20,184 nucleotides of DNA from Bacillota bacterium (GTDB taxonomy: Bacteria; Bacillota; Bacilli; Paenibacillales; NBRC-103111). The position numbers were made by a program, and so were the translations under genes. Of the stretch, positions 1 through 7,680 are shown piece after piece. The notes beneath the pieces are model-generated. The model saw nothing but the letters and a program-made list of their open reading frames with translations, did no database searches and had not been told where the DNA came from. The DNA lies in NCBI GenBank assembly GCA_023393235.1, contig JAEWMH010000117.1:1-20184 (forward strand), read 5' to 3'. The stretch's first letter is position 1. Each line of letters starts with the position of its first letter.

Positions 1-375
1 AAAACCGCCGGCACCAACTGGCTGGAGGCTGTGCGGATCGTGGCCAAGTTTAACCCGCAGCTCTACAGGAAGATGCACGCCTATGCACTGGAGCATTTCC
101 TGGAAGCCAAGGCATACTATCATGTGACCACGGATATTACCGCCATCAAGCCGCTGGAGCAAACCGAGGACAGCGCCCTTCATACTTACATGGACGACAA
201 CAATGCCAGACAGCTGCTTCATATTACTTACGGACTGCTGCTGCAGGCAAAGAACGAAGCGGGCGATCCCTTGTTCAAAACAGAGTTTTTCCACACCCTG
301 TCCGAGCATGAGGAGCAATACGATGCCGCTTTGGCCGCCCATATCGGGAAGCACCTGCGCCTGCTGAATAAATAA
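1..375 (+). CDS. uxaE: Tagaturonate epimerase (UxaE-type), C-terminal part, cut by window start
   Basis: The frame is open from base 1, beginning KTAGTNWLEAVRIVAKFNPQ, and ends at the TAA at 373-375, so only the last 124 residues are visible and the start lies outside. The TAGTNWLEA segment, the following EAKAYYHVTTD segment and the C-terminal HIGKHLRLL recall the UxaE family of metal-dependent tagaturonate/fructuronate 3-epimerases, which convert D-tagaturonate to D-fructuronate in the cytoplasm during galacturonate catabolism. I recognise the family by sequence style; the metal-binding residues lie mostly in the missing part. The next gene starts 36 bases downstream on the same strand and the operon also carries a fructuronate reductase, which fits. 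It could be another member of the same fold with a related keto-uronate substrate. Confidence 0.68.
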   Translation, partial: KTAGTNWLEAVRIVAKFNPQLYRKMHAYALEHFLEAKAYYHVTTDITAIKPLEQTEDSALHTYMDDNNARQLLHITYGLLLQAKNEAGDPLFKTEFFHTLSEHEEQYDAALAAHIGKHLRLLNK

Positions 376-410
376 GAACCTAACCATTTCAATATACGGA
401 GGTTATAGTC

Positions 411-1679
411 ATGAGCATCTTGGAAACACTGCTGCGCGATATTCCGATACCCCGGGTCGTGCGCATCCGCCAGCGTTTTGACAACACGAAGCTTGCCGAT
501 CCGGTTGCCGCCCTCCAGGAAGAGCTGAAAAAACCCGGCACGCTGGACGCCATTAAACCGGGCCAGCAGGTAGCGGTTGCCGTTGGCAGCCGGGGCATCG
601 CCAACATTGCGGCCATTACCCGCGCCACAGTGGACGCCATCAAGGCCATCGGCGCAGAGCCCTTCATCGTGCCTTGTATGGGCAGCCACGGCGGAGCTAC
701 AGCCGAAGGCCAGAAGGAAGTGCTGCATCACCTGGGCATCGATGAGGATACCATGGGGGTGTCCATCCGCTCCACTATGGAAGTGGTGAAGCTGGACGAA
801 CTGCCCAACGGACTGCCGGTCTACGTGGACAAATACGCCAACGAAGCTGACGCTATCGTGGTGATCAACCGGGTAAAACCCCACACCGCCTTCCGGGGCC
901 GGATCGAAAGCGGGATCATGAAGATGATCTCCATCGGCCTGGGCAAACAAAAAGGCGCCGAGGCCTGTCATCAGCTGGGCTTTAAGTACATGGCCGAGAA
1001 TGTACCGGCGATGGCCAACATTATGCTGAGCAAGCTGCCCATTGTATTCGGCATCGCGCTGATTGAGAATGCCTATGATGAAACTTGCGGAGTCGAGGCT
1101 CTAGCCGCAGCTGATATTGAAAGCCGCGAGGAGGAGCTTCTGAAGGAAGCCAAGTCCCGCCTGCCGCGGATTCTCTTCGATCAGCTGGATGTGCTGGTGA
1201 TCGACTACATCGGCAAAAACATCAGCGGCGACGGTATGGACCCCAATATCACCGGCCGTTATCCCACTCCGTACGCCCATGGCGGTCCGGATGTGACCAA
1301 GATGGTGGTGATGGATCTGACGCCGGAAACCAAGGGCAATGCCAACGGTGTGGGCACAGCGGATTTCACCACCCAGCGCCTGGTGGACAAAATGGACCGT
1401 CCGGCCACCTATGCCAACGGCCTGACCTCTACCGTGTGCGCACCGACCAAAATCGCTACCACCCTGGCCAACCAGAAGCTGACCATCCAAGCGGCGGTAA
1501 AAACCTGCAACATTCTGGACTACACCACCTGCCGGCTGGTCCGTATCCGGGATACCCTGCACCTGGGTGAAATCGAAATCTCCGAAACCCTTCTGGAGGA
1601 GGCCAAGGGCCATCCGGATATTGAAATTCTGTCAGAGCCCTATGAGCTGGCATTCAACGAGGAAGGGGATCTTTTCTAA
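411..1679 (+). CDS. LarA-family (DUF2088) nickel-dependent hydroxyacid racemase/epimerase; candidate gluconate/mannonate 2-epimerase
   Basis: This 422-aa protein has the length and layout of the lactate racemase LarA superfamily. An N-terminal domain carries VAVAVGSRGI (54-63) and MGSHGGAT (90-97), and a central segment has KPHTAFRGRIESGIMKM (156-172). H93, H158, K171 and H187 are plausible counterparts of the LarA histidines and the lysine that binds the nickel-pincer cofactor; this alignment is by eye. Family members racemize or epimerize alpha-hydroxyacids at C2, and a D-gluconate 2-epimerase is among the activities reported for LarA homologues. Because the neighbours are a gluconokinase, a mannonate-forming SDR and 6-phosphogluconate dehydrogenase, I infer D-mannonate to D-gluconate as the reaction. 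GGAGG at 398-402 sets the ATG at 411. The stop lies 1 base before the kinase ATG. No cofactor genes (larB/C/E) are visible here. Family call firm, substrate inferred. Confidence 0.82.
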   Translation: MSILETLLRDIPIPRVVRIRQRFDNTKLADPVAALQEELKKPGTLDAIKPGQQVAVAVGSRGIANIAAITRATVDAIKAIGAEPFIVPCMGSHGGATAEGQKEVLHHLGIDEDTMGVSIRSTMEVVKLDELPNGLPVYVDKYANEADAIVVINRVKPHTAFRGRIESGIMKMISIGLGKQKGAEACHQLGFKYMAENVPAMANIMLSKLPIVFGIALIENAYDETCGVEALAAADIESREEELLKEAKSRLPRILFDQLDVLVIDYIGKNISGDGMDPNITGRYPTPYAHGGPDVTKMVVMDLTPETKGNANGVGTADFTTQRLVDKMDRPATYANGLTSTVCAPTKIATTLANQKLTIQAAVKTCNILDYTTCRLVRIRDTLHLGEIEISETLLEEAKGHPDIEILSEPYELAFNEEGDLF

Positions 1680-1680
1680 C

Positions 1681-3234
1681 ATGAGTCAACTGGCAGCAAA
1701 GCCTTATATTCTGGCAGTAGATATCGGTACCACCAGCGCCAAAACCCTGGTGATTCGCGGAACGGACGGCCACGTGATGGCCGGCCATTCCGTGGAGTAT
1801 CCCATGTTCACCCCACGGGCGGATGTGGCCGAGCAGGACCCTGACGAAATCTGTGAGGCCGTAACCGGAGCAGTGGCGGCAGTGATGACCAAAGCGGATA
1901 TTCCGGCGGATAAGCTGTTGTGTATCTCCTTCAGCTCCGCTATGCACGGACTCATCGCCGTGGATGAACAGGGTAAACCTCTGACCAACCTGATTACCTG
2001 GGCGGATAACCGGGCTGTGCAAACGGCGGACATCATTAAGAAGGAGCATAAAGGCCGCTCCATCTATATGCGCACCGGTACTCCTATCCATCCCATGTCT
2101 CCTTTCGTGAAGCTGGTATGGATGAAGGACAGCATGCCGGACATCCACCAGAATGCCTACAAGTTCATCGGCATCAAGGAATATGTCATGCACCGCTGGT
2201 TCGGGCAGTATGTGGTGGATTATTCCATCGCCAGCGCCACGGGGCTGTTTAACTTGAACCATCTGGAGTGGGATAAGGAAGCGCTGGCTCTGGCCGGCAT
2301 TACGTCGGACCGCCTGTCCACCCCTGTCTCCACCGTCCATGTGATGGAGGGGATTGAAGCGGGCATCGCCCGCCGCATGGGCATCAACCCCTCCACACCG
2401 GGTGTGGTCGGTGCATCTGACGGCGTGTTGGCCAACCTGGGCTCCGGCGCCTTCGAGCATGGAGTTTGGGCCGTCTCCATCGGCACCAGCGGCGCCGTTC
2501 GTGCGGTGACCCGCAAGCCCCTGACCGATCCGGAGGGCCGGCTGTTCTGCTACGCTCTGAAGGAGGACTTCTGGGTGGTGGGCGGCGCCATCAACAACGG
2601 CGGCATCATGTTCCGCTGGGTGCGGGATACTCTGGCGACCTTGGAGGCCGAGGAGGGGAGACGCCGGGGGATGGACCCCTACGATTACCTCACCCAATTG
2701 GCCGCTTCGGTGCCTGCCGGGTCCGGCGGTCTGATCTTCCTGCCCCTGCTGGCAGGGGAACGGGCGCCGTACTGGAATGCCAATGCCAGAGGCGTATACT
2801 TCGGCCTCTCTCTGGCCCACACCAAAAGCCATATGATCCGCGCTGTGCTGGAAGGCGTTATGTACCGTATCCACTCCGTGGCCGAGGCATTGACCGGCCT
2901 GGTGGGGGAACCGGAGGAAATCCGGGCGTCGGGCGGTTTTGCCCGTTCCGAATTCTGGCGCCAGATGCTGGCGGATGTCATGGGCACCACCCTGTCCGTT
3001 CCGGACGCCATTGAGGCATCCGGACTGGGAGCAGCACAATTGGGGCTGTTCGCCATGGGCGAGGTCAAGGATTTCTCCGGCATCCACAATTGGGTCAAAG
3101 CGGGAACGCGGCATGTGAAGCATCAGGAGAACCACGACGTCTATAAGCGTTTGACACCCCTTTACCAAAAAGTGTATCATCAGTTGAGCCGGGAATTTGA
3201 CGAAATTGCCGCATTCCAGAAGGAGCAACTGTAG
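1681..3234 (+). CDS. gntK: Gluconokinase, FGGY family
   Basis: A 517-aa FGGY carbohydrate kinase that phosphorylates D-gluconate to 6-phosphogluconate with ATP. The N-terminal phosphate loop is DIGTTSAK (14-21). A second phosphate-binding segment is SIGTSGAVRA (266-275), the catalytic base is D247 in GASDG, and a GGFARSEFWRQMLADVMG segment marks the C-terminal ATPase lobe. The length matches the roughly 513-aa Bacillus GntK. The reading frame is open upstream, but ATG 1681 is preferred: it follows the previous stop by one base, has GAGGAAGGGG about 12 bases upstream, and begins the conserved fold. It sits in the middle of the sugar-acid operon, supplying substrate to the 6-phosphogluconate dehydrogenase two genes on. 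FGGY kinases are hard to separate by eye (xylulose, glycerol), but resemblance to GntK and the context favour gluconate. Confidence 0.88.
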   Translation: MSQLAAKPYILAVDIGTTSAKTLVIRGTDGHVMAGHSVEYPMFTPRADVAEQDPDEICEAVTGAVAAVMTKADIPADKLLCISFSSAMHGLIAVDEQGKPLTNLITWADNRAVQTADIIKKEHKGRSIYMRTGTPIHPMSPFVKLVWMKDSMPDIHQNAYKFIGIKEYVMHRWFGQYVVDYSIASATGLFNLNHLEWDKEALALAGITSDRLSTPVSTVHVMEGIEAGIARRMGINPSTPGVVGASDGVLANLGSGAFEHGVWAVSIGTSGAVRAVTRKPLTDPEGRLFCYALKEDFWVVGGAINNGGIMFRWVRDTLATLEAEEGRRRGMDPYDYLTQLAASVPAGSGGLIFLPLLAGERAPYWNANARGVYFGLSLAHTKSHMIRAVLEGVMYRIHSVAEALTGLVGEPEEIRASGGFARSEFWRQMLADVMGTTLSVPDAIEASGLGAAQLGLFAMGEVKDFSGIHNWVKAGTRHVKHQENHDVYKRLTPLYQKVYHQLSREFDEIAAFQKEQL

Positions 3235-3288
3235 TTTCTTCAGCTTCAGCTTCGTCAAATTTTGAATACGGGAAGGAACGATCCAGGC

Positions 3289-4056
3289 GTGAACATGTTC
3301 GATTTAACCGGAAAAACGGCTGTTATTATCGGCGGCAACAGTACACTCGGCGGCTCTATGGCTGAAGGATTGGGCGCTCATGGCGCCCATGTGGCCATCG
3401 TCGGGCGCAACCAGGAGAAGTCCCTGGCGGTATGCGCCAAGGTGGAGGCAGCCGGCGGCAAGGCCAAGGCCTTCCAGGCGGATGCCGTTAACCCTGACGA
3501 TCTGAAGCGTGTGCTTCAGGAGGTGCTGGACTGGACCGGACACGTGGATGTCCTGATGAATTGTCCGGGCGTCAACAGCGCCACTCCCTTTTTCGAGCTT
3601 CCCATGGAAGAATGGGACAAGATTATGGATGTGAACCTGAAGAGTGTGGTGCTGGCCTGCCAGATCTTCGGCAAGGTTATGATGGAATCCGGCAGGGGAG
3701 GCAGCATTATCAACATCTCCTCCGTATCCTCCGGACCGCCCCTGTCCAAGGTATTCACCTACTCCGCCTCCAAGGGCGCAGTCAACAATATCACCCAATA
3801 CCTGGCCCGGGAATTCGCTCCCGGCGGTGTCAGGGTTAATGCTATTATTCCGGGCTTTTTCCCGGCGGAGCAGAACCGCCAAATCCTCTCCGCCGAGCGG
3901 GTGGAGAGCATCATGCGGCATACACCCATGGGACGTTTCGGCAGCGCCGACGAGCTTCAGGGAGCAGCGGTTTTCCTGGCTTCCGAGAAAGCGTCCAGCT
4001 TTGTCACCGGCTCGCTTCTGCGGGTGGACGGCGGCTTCGGAGCCATGACCATATAA
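3289..4056 (+). CDS. uxuB: SDR-family D-mannonate oxidoreductase (fructuronate reductase)
   Basis: A 255-aa short-chain dehydrogenase/reductase that would interconvert D-fructuronate and D-mannonate with NAD(P)H. Visible motifs are the dinucleotide loop GGNSTLGG (15-22), NCPG (91-94, variant of NAAG), S145, and the catalytic YSASK with Y158 and K162. The C-terminal segments PGFFPAEQNRQIL and RVESIMRHTPMGRFG, and the ending VDGGFGAMTI, closely recall Bacillus UxuB (YjmF) rather than a generic SDR. GTG 3289 is chosen as start because GGGAAGGA (3270-3276) lies 12 bases upstream; ATG 3295 is the alternative and the frame is open back to TTG 3262. It lies 54 bases after gntK and 36 bases before gndA on the same strand. 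A gluconate 5-dehydrogenase role is possible but fits the motifs less well. Confidence 0.8.
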   Translation: MNMFDLTGKTAVIIGGNSTLGGSMAEGLGAHGAHVAIVGRNQEKSLAVCAKVEAAGGKAKAFQADAVNPDDLKRVLQEVLDWTGHVDVLMNCPGVNSATPFFELPMEEWDKIMDVNLKSVVLACQIFGKVMMESGRGGSIINISSVSSGPPLSKVFTYSASKGAVNNITQYLAREFAPGGVRVNAIIPGFFPAEQNRQILSAERVESIMRHTPMGRFGSADELQGAAVFLASEKASSFVTGSLLRVDGGFGAMTI

Positions 4057-4092
4057 TTTTTTTCAATGCGAATCAGAAAGGATGAGAAACCC

Positions 4093-5502
4093 GTGTCCAA
4101 GCAGCAAATCGGAGTAGTCGGTCTGGCGGTTATGGGCAAGAACCTGGCTCTCAATATTGAGAGCAGAGGATTTTCGGTTGCCGTATATAACCGTTCGCCC
4201 GAGAAGACGAAGGAAATTCTGGAAGAAAACCCGGGGAAAAACCTGAAGGGGACCTTCTCGGTAGAGGAGTTTGTCCAGTCTCTGGAGACGCCGCGGCGGA
4301 TTCTGATCATGGTCAAAGCAGGCAAACCGACGGATGATACCATCAACCAGCTGTTGCCCTACCTGGACCAAGGGGATATTCTCATCGACGGCGGCAACGC
4401 CTATTTCCCGGATACCCAGCGCCGCAACAAGGAGTTGGAGGCCAAGGGCTTCCGCTTTATCGGCACCGGTGTATCCGGCGGCGAGGAAGGCGCATTGAAG
4501 GGTCCCTCCATTATGCCGGGCGGCCAAAAGGATGCATATGAGCTGGTAGCACCGATTCTGACGGCGATCTCCGCCAAGGTAAAGGGCGACCCCTGCTGCA
4601 TCTACATCGGCCCGGACGGAGCCGGCCATTATGTGAAGATGGTGCACAACGGCATCGAATACGGCGATATGCAGCTGATCTGCGAGGCCTACCAGCTGTT
4701 GAAGGACGGGCTGGGACTGACTCCGGCGGAGCTGCATGAAATCTTCGCGGAGTGGAACAAGGGTGAGCTGGACAGCTACCTGATCGAAATTACGGCGGAT
4801 ATCTTCACCAAAACCGACCCGGAAACCGGCAAGCCCATGGTGGATATCATCAAGGATACTGCTGGACAGAAGGGCACCGGCAAGTGGACCAGCCAAAGCT
4901 CTCTGGACCTGGGTGTGCACCTGTCTCTCATCACCGAGTCCGTGTTCGCCCGGTTTATCTCCGCTATGAAGGATGAGCGGGTTGCGGCCAGCAAGGTGCT
5001 GAACGGTCCTGCTGCAGCTGATCTGGGTGTGGAACGCGCCGAGTTCATCGAAGCGGTCCGCCAGGCTCTCTACGCCAGCAAAATCTGCTCCTACGCCCAA
5101 GGCTTCGCCCAAATGCGGGCCGCCTCCGAGGAGTACGGCTGGGATCTGGACTACGGCGGCATTGCCATGATCTTCCGTGGCGGCTGCATCATCCGTGCGG
5201 CGTTCCTGCAGAACATCAAGGATGCGTACGACCGCAATCCGGAGCTTAGGAACCTGCTCCTGGACGAATACTTCAGCAGCGTCATCCACAAGTACCAGGA
5301 TTCCTGGCGCAAAGTAGTGTCCACTGCAGTCCGTTTGGGCATTCCGGTGCCGGCCTTCTCCTCGGCCCTGTCCTACTACGACAGCTACCGCACCGCCCGC
5401 CTGCCGGCCAACCTGCTGCAGGCCCAACGCGATTACTTCGGCGCCCACACCTACGAGCGTACGGACAAGGAAGGTTTCTTCCACTACCAGTGGCTGGAAT
5501 AG
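4093..5502 (+). CDS. gndA: 6-phosphogluconate dehydrogenase, decarboxylating
   Basis: Oxidatively decarboxylates 6-phosphogluconate to ribulose 5-phosphate and CO2 with formation of NAD(P)H. From GTG 4093 the protein is 469 aa, the length of Bacillus GndA. It begins MSKQQIGVVGLAVMGKN, with the nucleotide-binding loop GLAVMG (10-15) and NRSPEKT (33-39) after the second strand, the latter suggesting NADP preference. The substrate-binding GTGVSGGEEGALKGPSIM (125-142) and catalytic K182, N186 and E189 in KMVHNGIEYGDM are intact. The frame is open back to ATG 4066, but AAAGGATG about 9 bases before the GTG and family length favour 4093. It is the last gene before the terminator at 5522-5565. A copy inside a sugar-acid operon suggests induction by gluconate or uronate rather than a constitutive role. 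Confidence 0.93.
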   Translation: MSKQQIGVVGLAVMGKNLALNIESRGFSVAVYNRSPEKTKEILEENPGKNLKGTFSVEEFVQSLETPRRILIMVKAGKPTDDTINQLLPYLDQGDILIDGGNAYFPDTQRRNKELEAKGFRFIGTGVSGGEEGALKGPSIMPGGQKDAYELVAPILTAISAKVKGDPCCIYIGPDGAGHYVKMVHNGIEYGDMQLICEAYQLLKDGLGLTPAELHEIFAEWNKGELDSYLIEITADIFTKTDPETGKPMVDIIKDTAGQKGTGKWTSQSSLDLGVHLSLITESVFARFISAMKDERVAASKVLNGPAAADLGVERAEFIEAVRQALYASKICSYAQGFAQMRAASEEYGWDLDYGGIAMIFRGGCIIRAAFLQNIKDAYDRNPELRNLLLDEYFSSVIHKYQDSWRKVVSTAVRLGIPVPAFSSALSYYDSYRTARLPANLLQAQRDYFGAHTYERTDKEGFFHYQWLE

Positions 5503-5521
5503 GATAAAACGAACAACTCAA

Positions 5522-5565
5522 AAACGGGAAGTGAGGCCGGAGCGGCCTTGCTTCCCGTTTTTTTT
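5522..5565. terminator. Rho-independent terminator, probably bidirectional
   Basis: AAACGGGAAG (from 5522) pairs with CTTCCCGTTT, and an inner GGCC/GGCC pair encloses GGAGC. A run of nine T follows on the + strand and an A-run precedes it, so it can serve both gndA (+) and the convergent methyltransferase gene (-). Confidence 0.9.
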
Positions 5566-5603
5566 GGACCCGTATGTTTATCTATCCTTATCCTCACTAT
5601 AAT

Positions 5604-6269
5604 TCAAGTTCTCTTGCGGAGAATCGCCCGGAAAATATAAAGCTTCCCCCACATGCTGCTATGGACTGCATGGTCCGGCAATGTATAATCCACTTGATCC
5701 ACGTATTCCAGTCCCAATTCATCAAACATCCGGTCCATTACGTTTAAATTAACGGTGGGATAGTCGAAGGTCAGGATGAGCTTGCCGTCGGGTTTTAATG
5801 TCCGTTTGAACTCCTCCATCGCTTTTACACAGTCCTTAACAGGCATATGCTCCAGAACGGAGATGCAAAAGATCAGGTCAAAGAGGCTATCCTCATAAGG
5901 AAGATCCGTCAAATCGGCTTTTGATAAAACTAGCGTATCTTTAGTATACCCTTTGCTTTCTGCTGTCTCTGCTTCTTTTACCCCGATGTTGTTCCGGATA
6001 TCCTCCAGAATAGCTTCGTTGGAAAGGATTCTGGGGTCCAAATCACAAGCGTAGGTCATCCTGCAGTGTTCTGCCAGAAAAAACTTAAAGGGGTGGGGGA
6101 TGCCGCATGCAGCATCAAGCACCACAGCTTCATCCGAAACGAAGGAGGAGCACCACGCATATTCGTAAGGGCGGCTCCACCAGCTTTTGGGAAGATCATA
6201 AATCATGTGTTCGATCCGTTCATCGGTATCTACAATAAAACGCGACTCCAAGTGGTTTAGACCGGGCAT
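5604..6269 (-). CDS. Class I SAM-dependent methyltransferase
   Basis: A 221-aa protein with a Rossmann-like SAM-binding core. Motif I is VVLDAACG (49-56), the acidic end of strand 2 is in ACDLDPR (74-80), DLIFCISVLEHM is the usual motif IV/post-IV region, and LKPDGKLILTFDYP is the strand-5 hairpin. These are seen directly; the methyl acceptor is not deducible. It is the last gene of a minus-strand operon with the two genes upstream, and sits beside several GT2 glycosyltransferases, so methylation of a sugar or glycoprotein is a reasonable inference. The start ATG (complement of 6267-6269) has TAGGAGG 8 bases upstream. The N-terminal segment IEHMIYDLPKSWWSRPYEYAW is not part of the standard core and may contribute to substrate binding. 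Confidence 0.85.
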   Translation of the reverse strand: MPGLNHLESRFIVDTDERIEHMIYDLPKSWWSRPYEYAWCSSFVSDEAVVLDAACGIPHPFKFFLAEHCRMTYACDLDPRILSNEAILEDIRNNIGVKEAETAESKGYTKDTLVLSKADLTDLPYEDSLFDLIFCISVLEHMPVKDCVKAMEEFKRTLKPDGKLILTFDYPTVNLNVMDRMFDELGLEYVDQVDYTLPDHAVHSSMWGKLYIFRAILRKRT

Positions 6270-6355
6270 GTCGTGAGCCTCCTAAGTGTTTTCCTTTTCA
6301 TCATATGCACAAAAAGGAGGTTTATGTTCATCGAACAGACAGTCCGCCCGGTCCA

Positions 6356-7153
6356 TTACTTCACAAAATTAACCAAAGGGGCATGAGCTCCGGCCCCTTT
6401 GTTCAACCAAGGTTTGGACGGTTCGCGGGAGAAATGTTTGGGTGAATCCTGCAGGTCGATCATATATATGCATATGGAAGATAAACGGTCCATCAGCATT
6501 TTGCGCTTTCTGCTGTTGGTTATTTGCATCACCTGCAATTTGGCCAGTTGGCGGTCAGCCATTTTGACAGCATTAAGCAGCCGTTGGATCTGAAGGCGCT
6601 CCGGCATTCCGGAGTCTTGTCTGGCAGTCGAGCTGAAATCGGAGGGGACGAGGGTAGCGAACCAGTGACCGCTGGTAATGATGCTCTGCAGAATGGTGTC
6701 ACATTGTTGAAGCATCATGGTAACCGGCTGCATAAGGCGGTCCCATTCCGAAGAATGGAGATCACCATAGCTTGTGCAGCGTGCCAATGAGACCAATAAA
6801 ACCATCATATCCTCGATATTGTTCAGGGCAGCCGTATTGGTCCGTTTAAGTCCGTTTTGAACTTCTACAAGCTTGCGGTGCTGGTTCTCCAGCTGCATCA
6901 AAAACTGGATTCCCTTCATCCGCGGCGCAGTAATGACCATTTGCGACCGCAACCACATTAAGGTGCGGGTAAACATGACCCACCCTTCCAGAAAGTCCGG
7001 CAGTGCGGTTGTCGTTACGCGGGGGGCCCGATGGACCGCACGCTGAAGGGAAGGAGAAAATAAAGCGCGGGAACGCCATAGCTTATAGAGTGCGGTTTCC
7101 AGTGATATAGTGGAGTCAATCAGATTTACACTGGTTTCATTCGGGCTCTTCAT
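6356..7153 (-). CDS. Uncharacterised 265-aa protein, mostly helical
   Basis: I do not recognise this protein. From the ATG at 7153 it starts MKSPNETSVNLIDSTISLET and appears largely alpha-helical. It contains long Leu/Met/Gln-rich helices such as VTMMLQQCDTILQSIITSG and many Arg/Lys, with no signal peptide and no enzyme motif I can name. The start overlaps the stop of the preceding gene by 17 bases, so the two are probably translationally coupled. A purine-rich AAAGGAGAGGAGAGG stretch lies about 20 bases upstream of this ATG, too far for ideal spacing. An ATT codon closer to it is a remote alternative, and the frame is open back to 7267. A hairpin (AAAGGGGC/GCCCCTTT) falls in the last codons. 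Its context between a conserved small protein and a methyltransferase suggests a role in the same surface-related pathway; this is inference only. Confidence 0.65.
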   Translation of the reverse strand: MKSPNETSVNLIDSTISLETALYKLWRSRALFSPSLQRAVHRAPRVTTTALPDFLEGWVMFTRTLMWLRSQMVITAPRMKGIQFLMQLENQHRKLVEVQNGLKRTNTAALNNIEDMMVLLVSLARCTSYGDLHSSEWDRLMQPVTMMLQQCDTILQSIITSGHWFATLVPSDFSSTARQDSGMPERLQIQRLLNAVKMADRQLAKLQVMQITNSRKRKMLMDRLSSICIYMIDLQDSPKHFSREPSKPWLNKGAGAHAPLVNFVK

Positions 7154-7463
7154 AGTCGTGTTCGGAATCGGGATCCTCTCCTCTCCTTTCGAGACTGATA
7201 ACATCCTCCAATTTGAATTGCAGAAGCATCTGGTTCTTGATGATGTTCCGCAGAATCCGTTCCACACTGTGATTGATCCGCAGCATATCGTCCAATGTCA
7301 CATTTTCGAATTGCAGAATCCGCTGGATCTTCTCTCCTTCCGCATTCATGATATGGGATAAGCCAATTTCCTCCATGGCAATGGATGATAGTAATAAATT
7401 AATAACTTCCGTTCTCGTTAAACTGATTAACGGCGTAATATTGGGGATATTCGGTAATGACAT
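7137..7463 (-). CDS. Conserved 108-aa protein of the NIPNITP..LLLSSIAMEEIGLSHI type
   Basis: A 108-aa protein beginning MSLPNIPNITPLISLTRTEV, followed by INLLLSSIAMEEIGLSHIMN and AEGEKIQRIL. I recall this N-terminal block as common in small proteins of spore-forming Bacillales, often near collagen-like or spore-surface genes; that association is from memory. The N-terminal half is a predicted amphipathic helix, the middle is helical with a repeated heptad-like pattern, and the C-terminus is very acidic (EDPDSEHDYEEPE). There is no signal peptide. GAGGAGG lies 7 bases upstream of the ATG (complement of 7461-7463), an excellent ribosome site. It is the first gene of a three-gene minus-strand operon and its stop overlaps the next start. 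Molecular function unknown; a structural spore-surface or assembly role is plausible. Confidence 0.75.
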   Translation of the reverse strand: MSLPNIPNITPLISLTRTEVINLLLSSIAMEEIGLSHIMNAEGEKIQRILQFENVTLDDMLRINHSVERILRNIIKNQMLLQFKLEDVISLERRGEDPDSEHDYEEPE

Positions 7464-7680
7464 ACAAGAACCTCCTCATGCTGAATCACAAAACCTATCA
7501 ATTACTCGTTCACGTTCGCTAGATGATATTTATTCGGGACAACCTGTAAATATGAATTGGAAGTCCGCCCATTTTTACCATTGTATTGGTTTGGACTGCA
7601 ATGTGTGAAGGAATGGATCACATAATTCGCCCAACACCACATAAATCAGTAATAAGGAGATGTGGAGGGGAGAGGATTGT
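7464..7680. promoter_or_regulatory. Divergent intergenic region between the two glycosylation-locus operons
   Basis: 217 AT-rich bases separate the minus-strand operon from the plus-strand glycosyltransferase, so promoters for both must lie here. I see no convincing sigma-A pair. CATA-containing blocks occur (for example near 7618-7622 and 7640-7644), but none matches sporulation sigma-K or sigma-E consensus well enough to call. GGAGGGGAGAGG just before 7681 is the ribosome site of the + gene. Confidence 0.4.

Noticed and set aside
228..971. Minus-strand frame over the uxaE end and LarA homologue
   Set aside because: Spans two genes of the opposite strand and has the biased composition of a shadow.
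1654..3258. Long minus-strand frame opposite the gluconokinase
   Set aside because: It mirrors a well-recognised gene, is rich in His/Gly/Gln as expected from antisense of GC-rich codons, and has no ribosome site or known motif.
4063..5484. 473-codon minus-strand frame opposite 6-phosphogluconate dehydrogenase
   Set aside because: Antisense shadow of a highly conserved gene; no recognisable domain or start signal.
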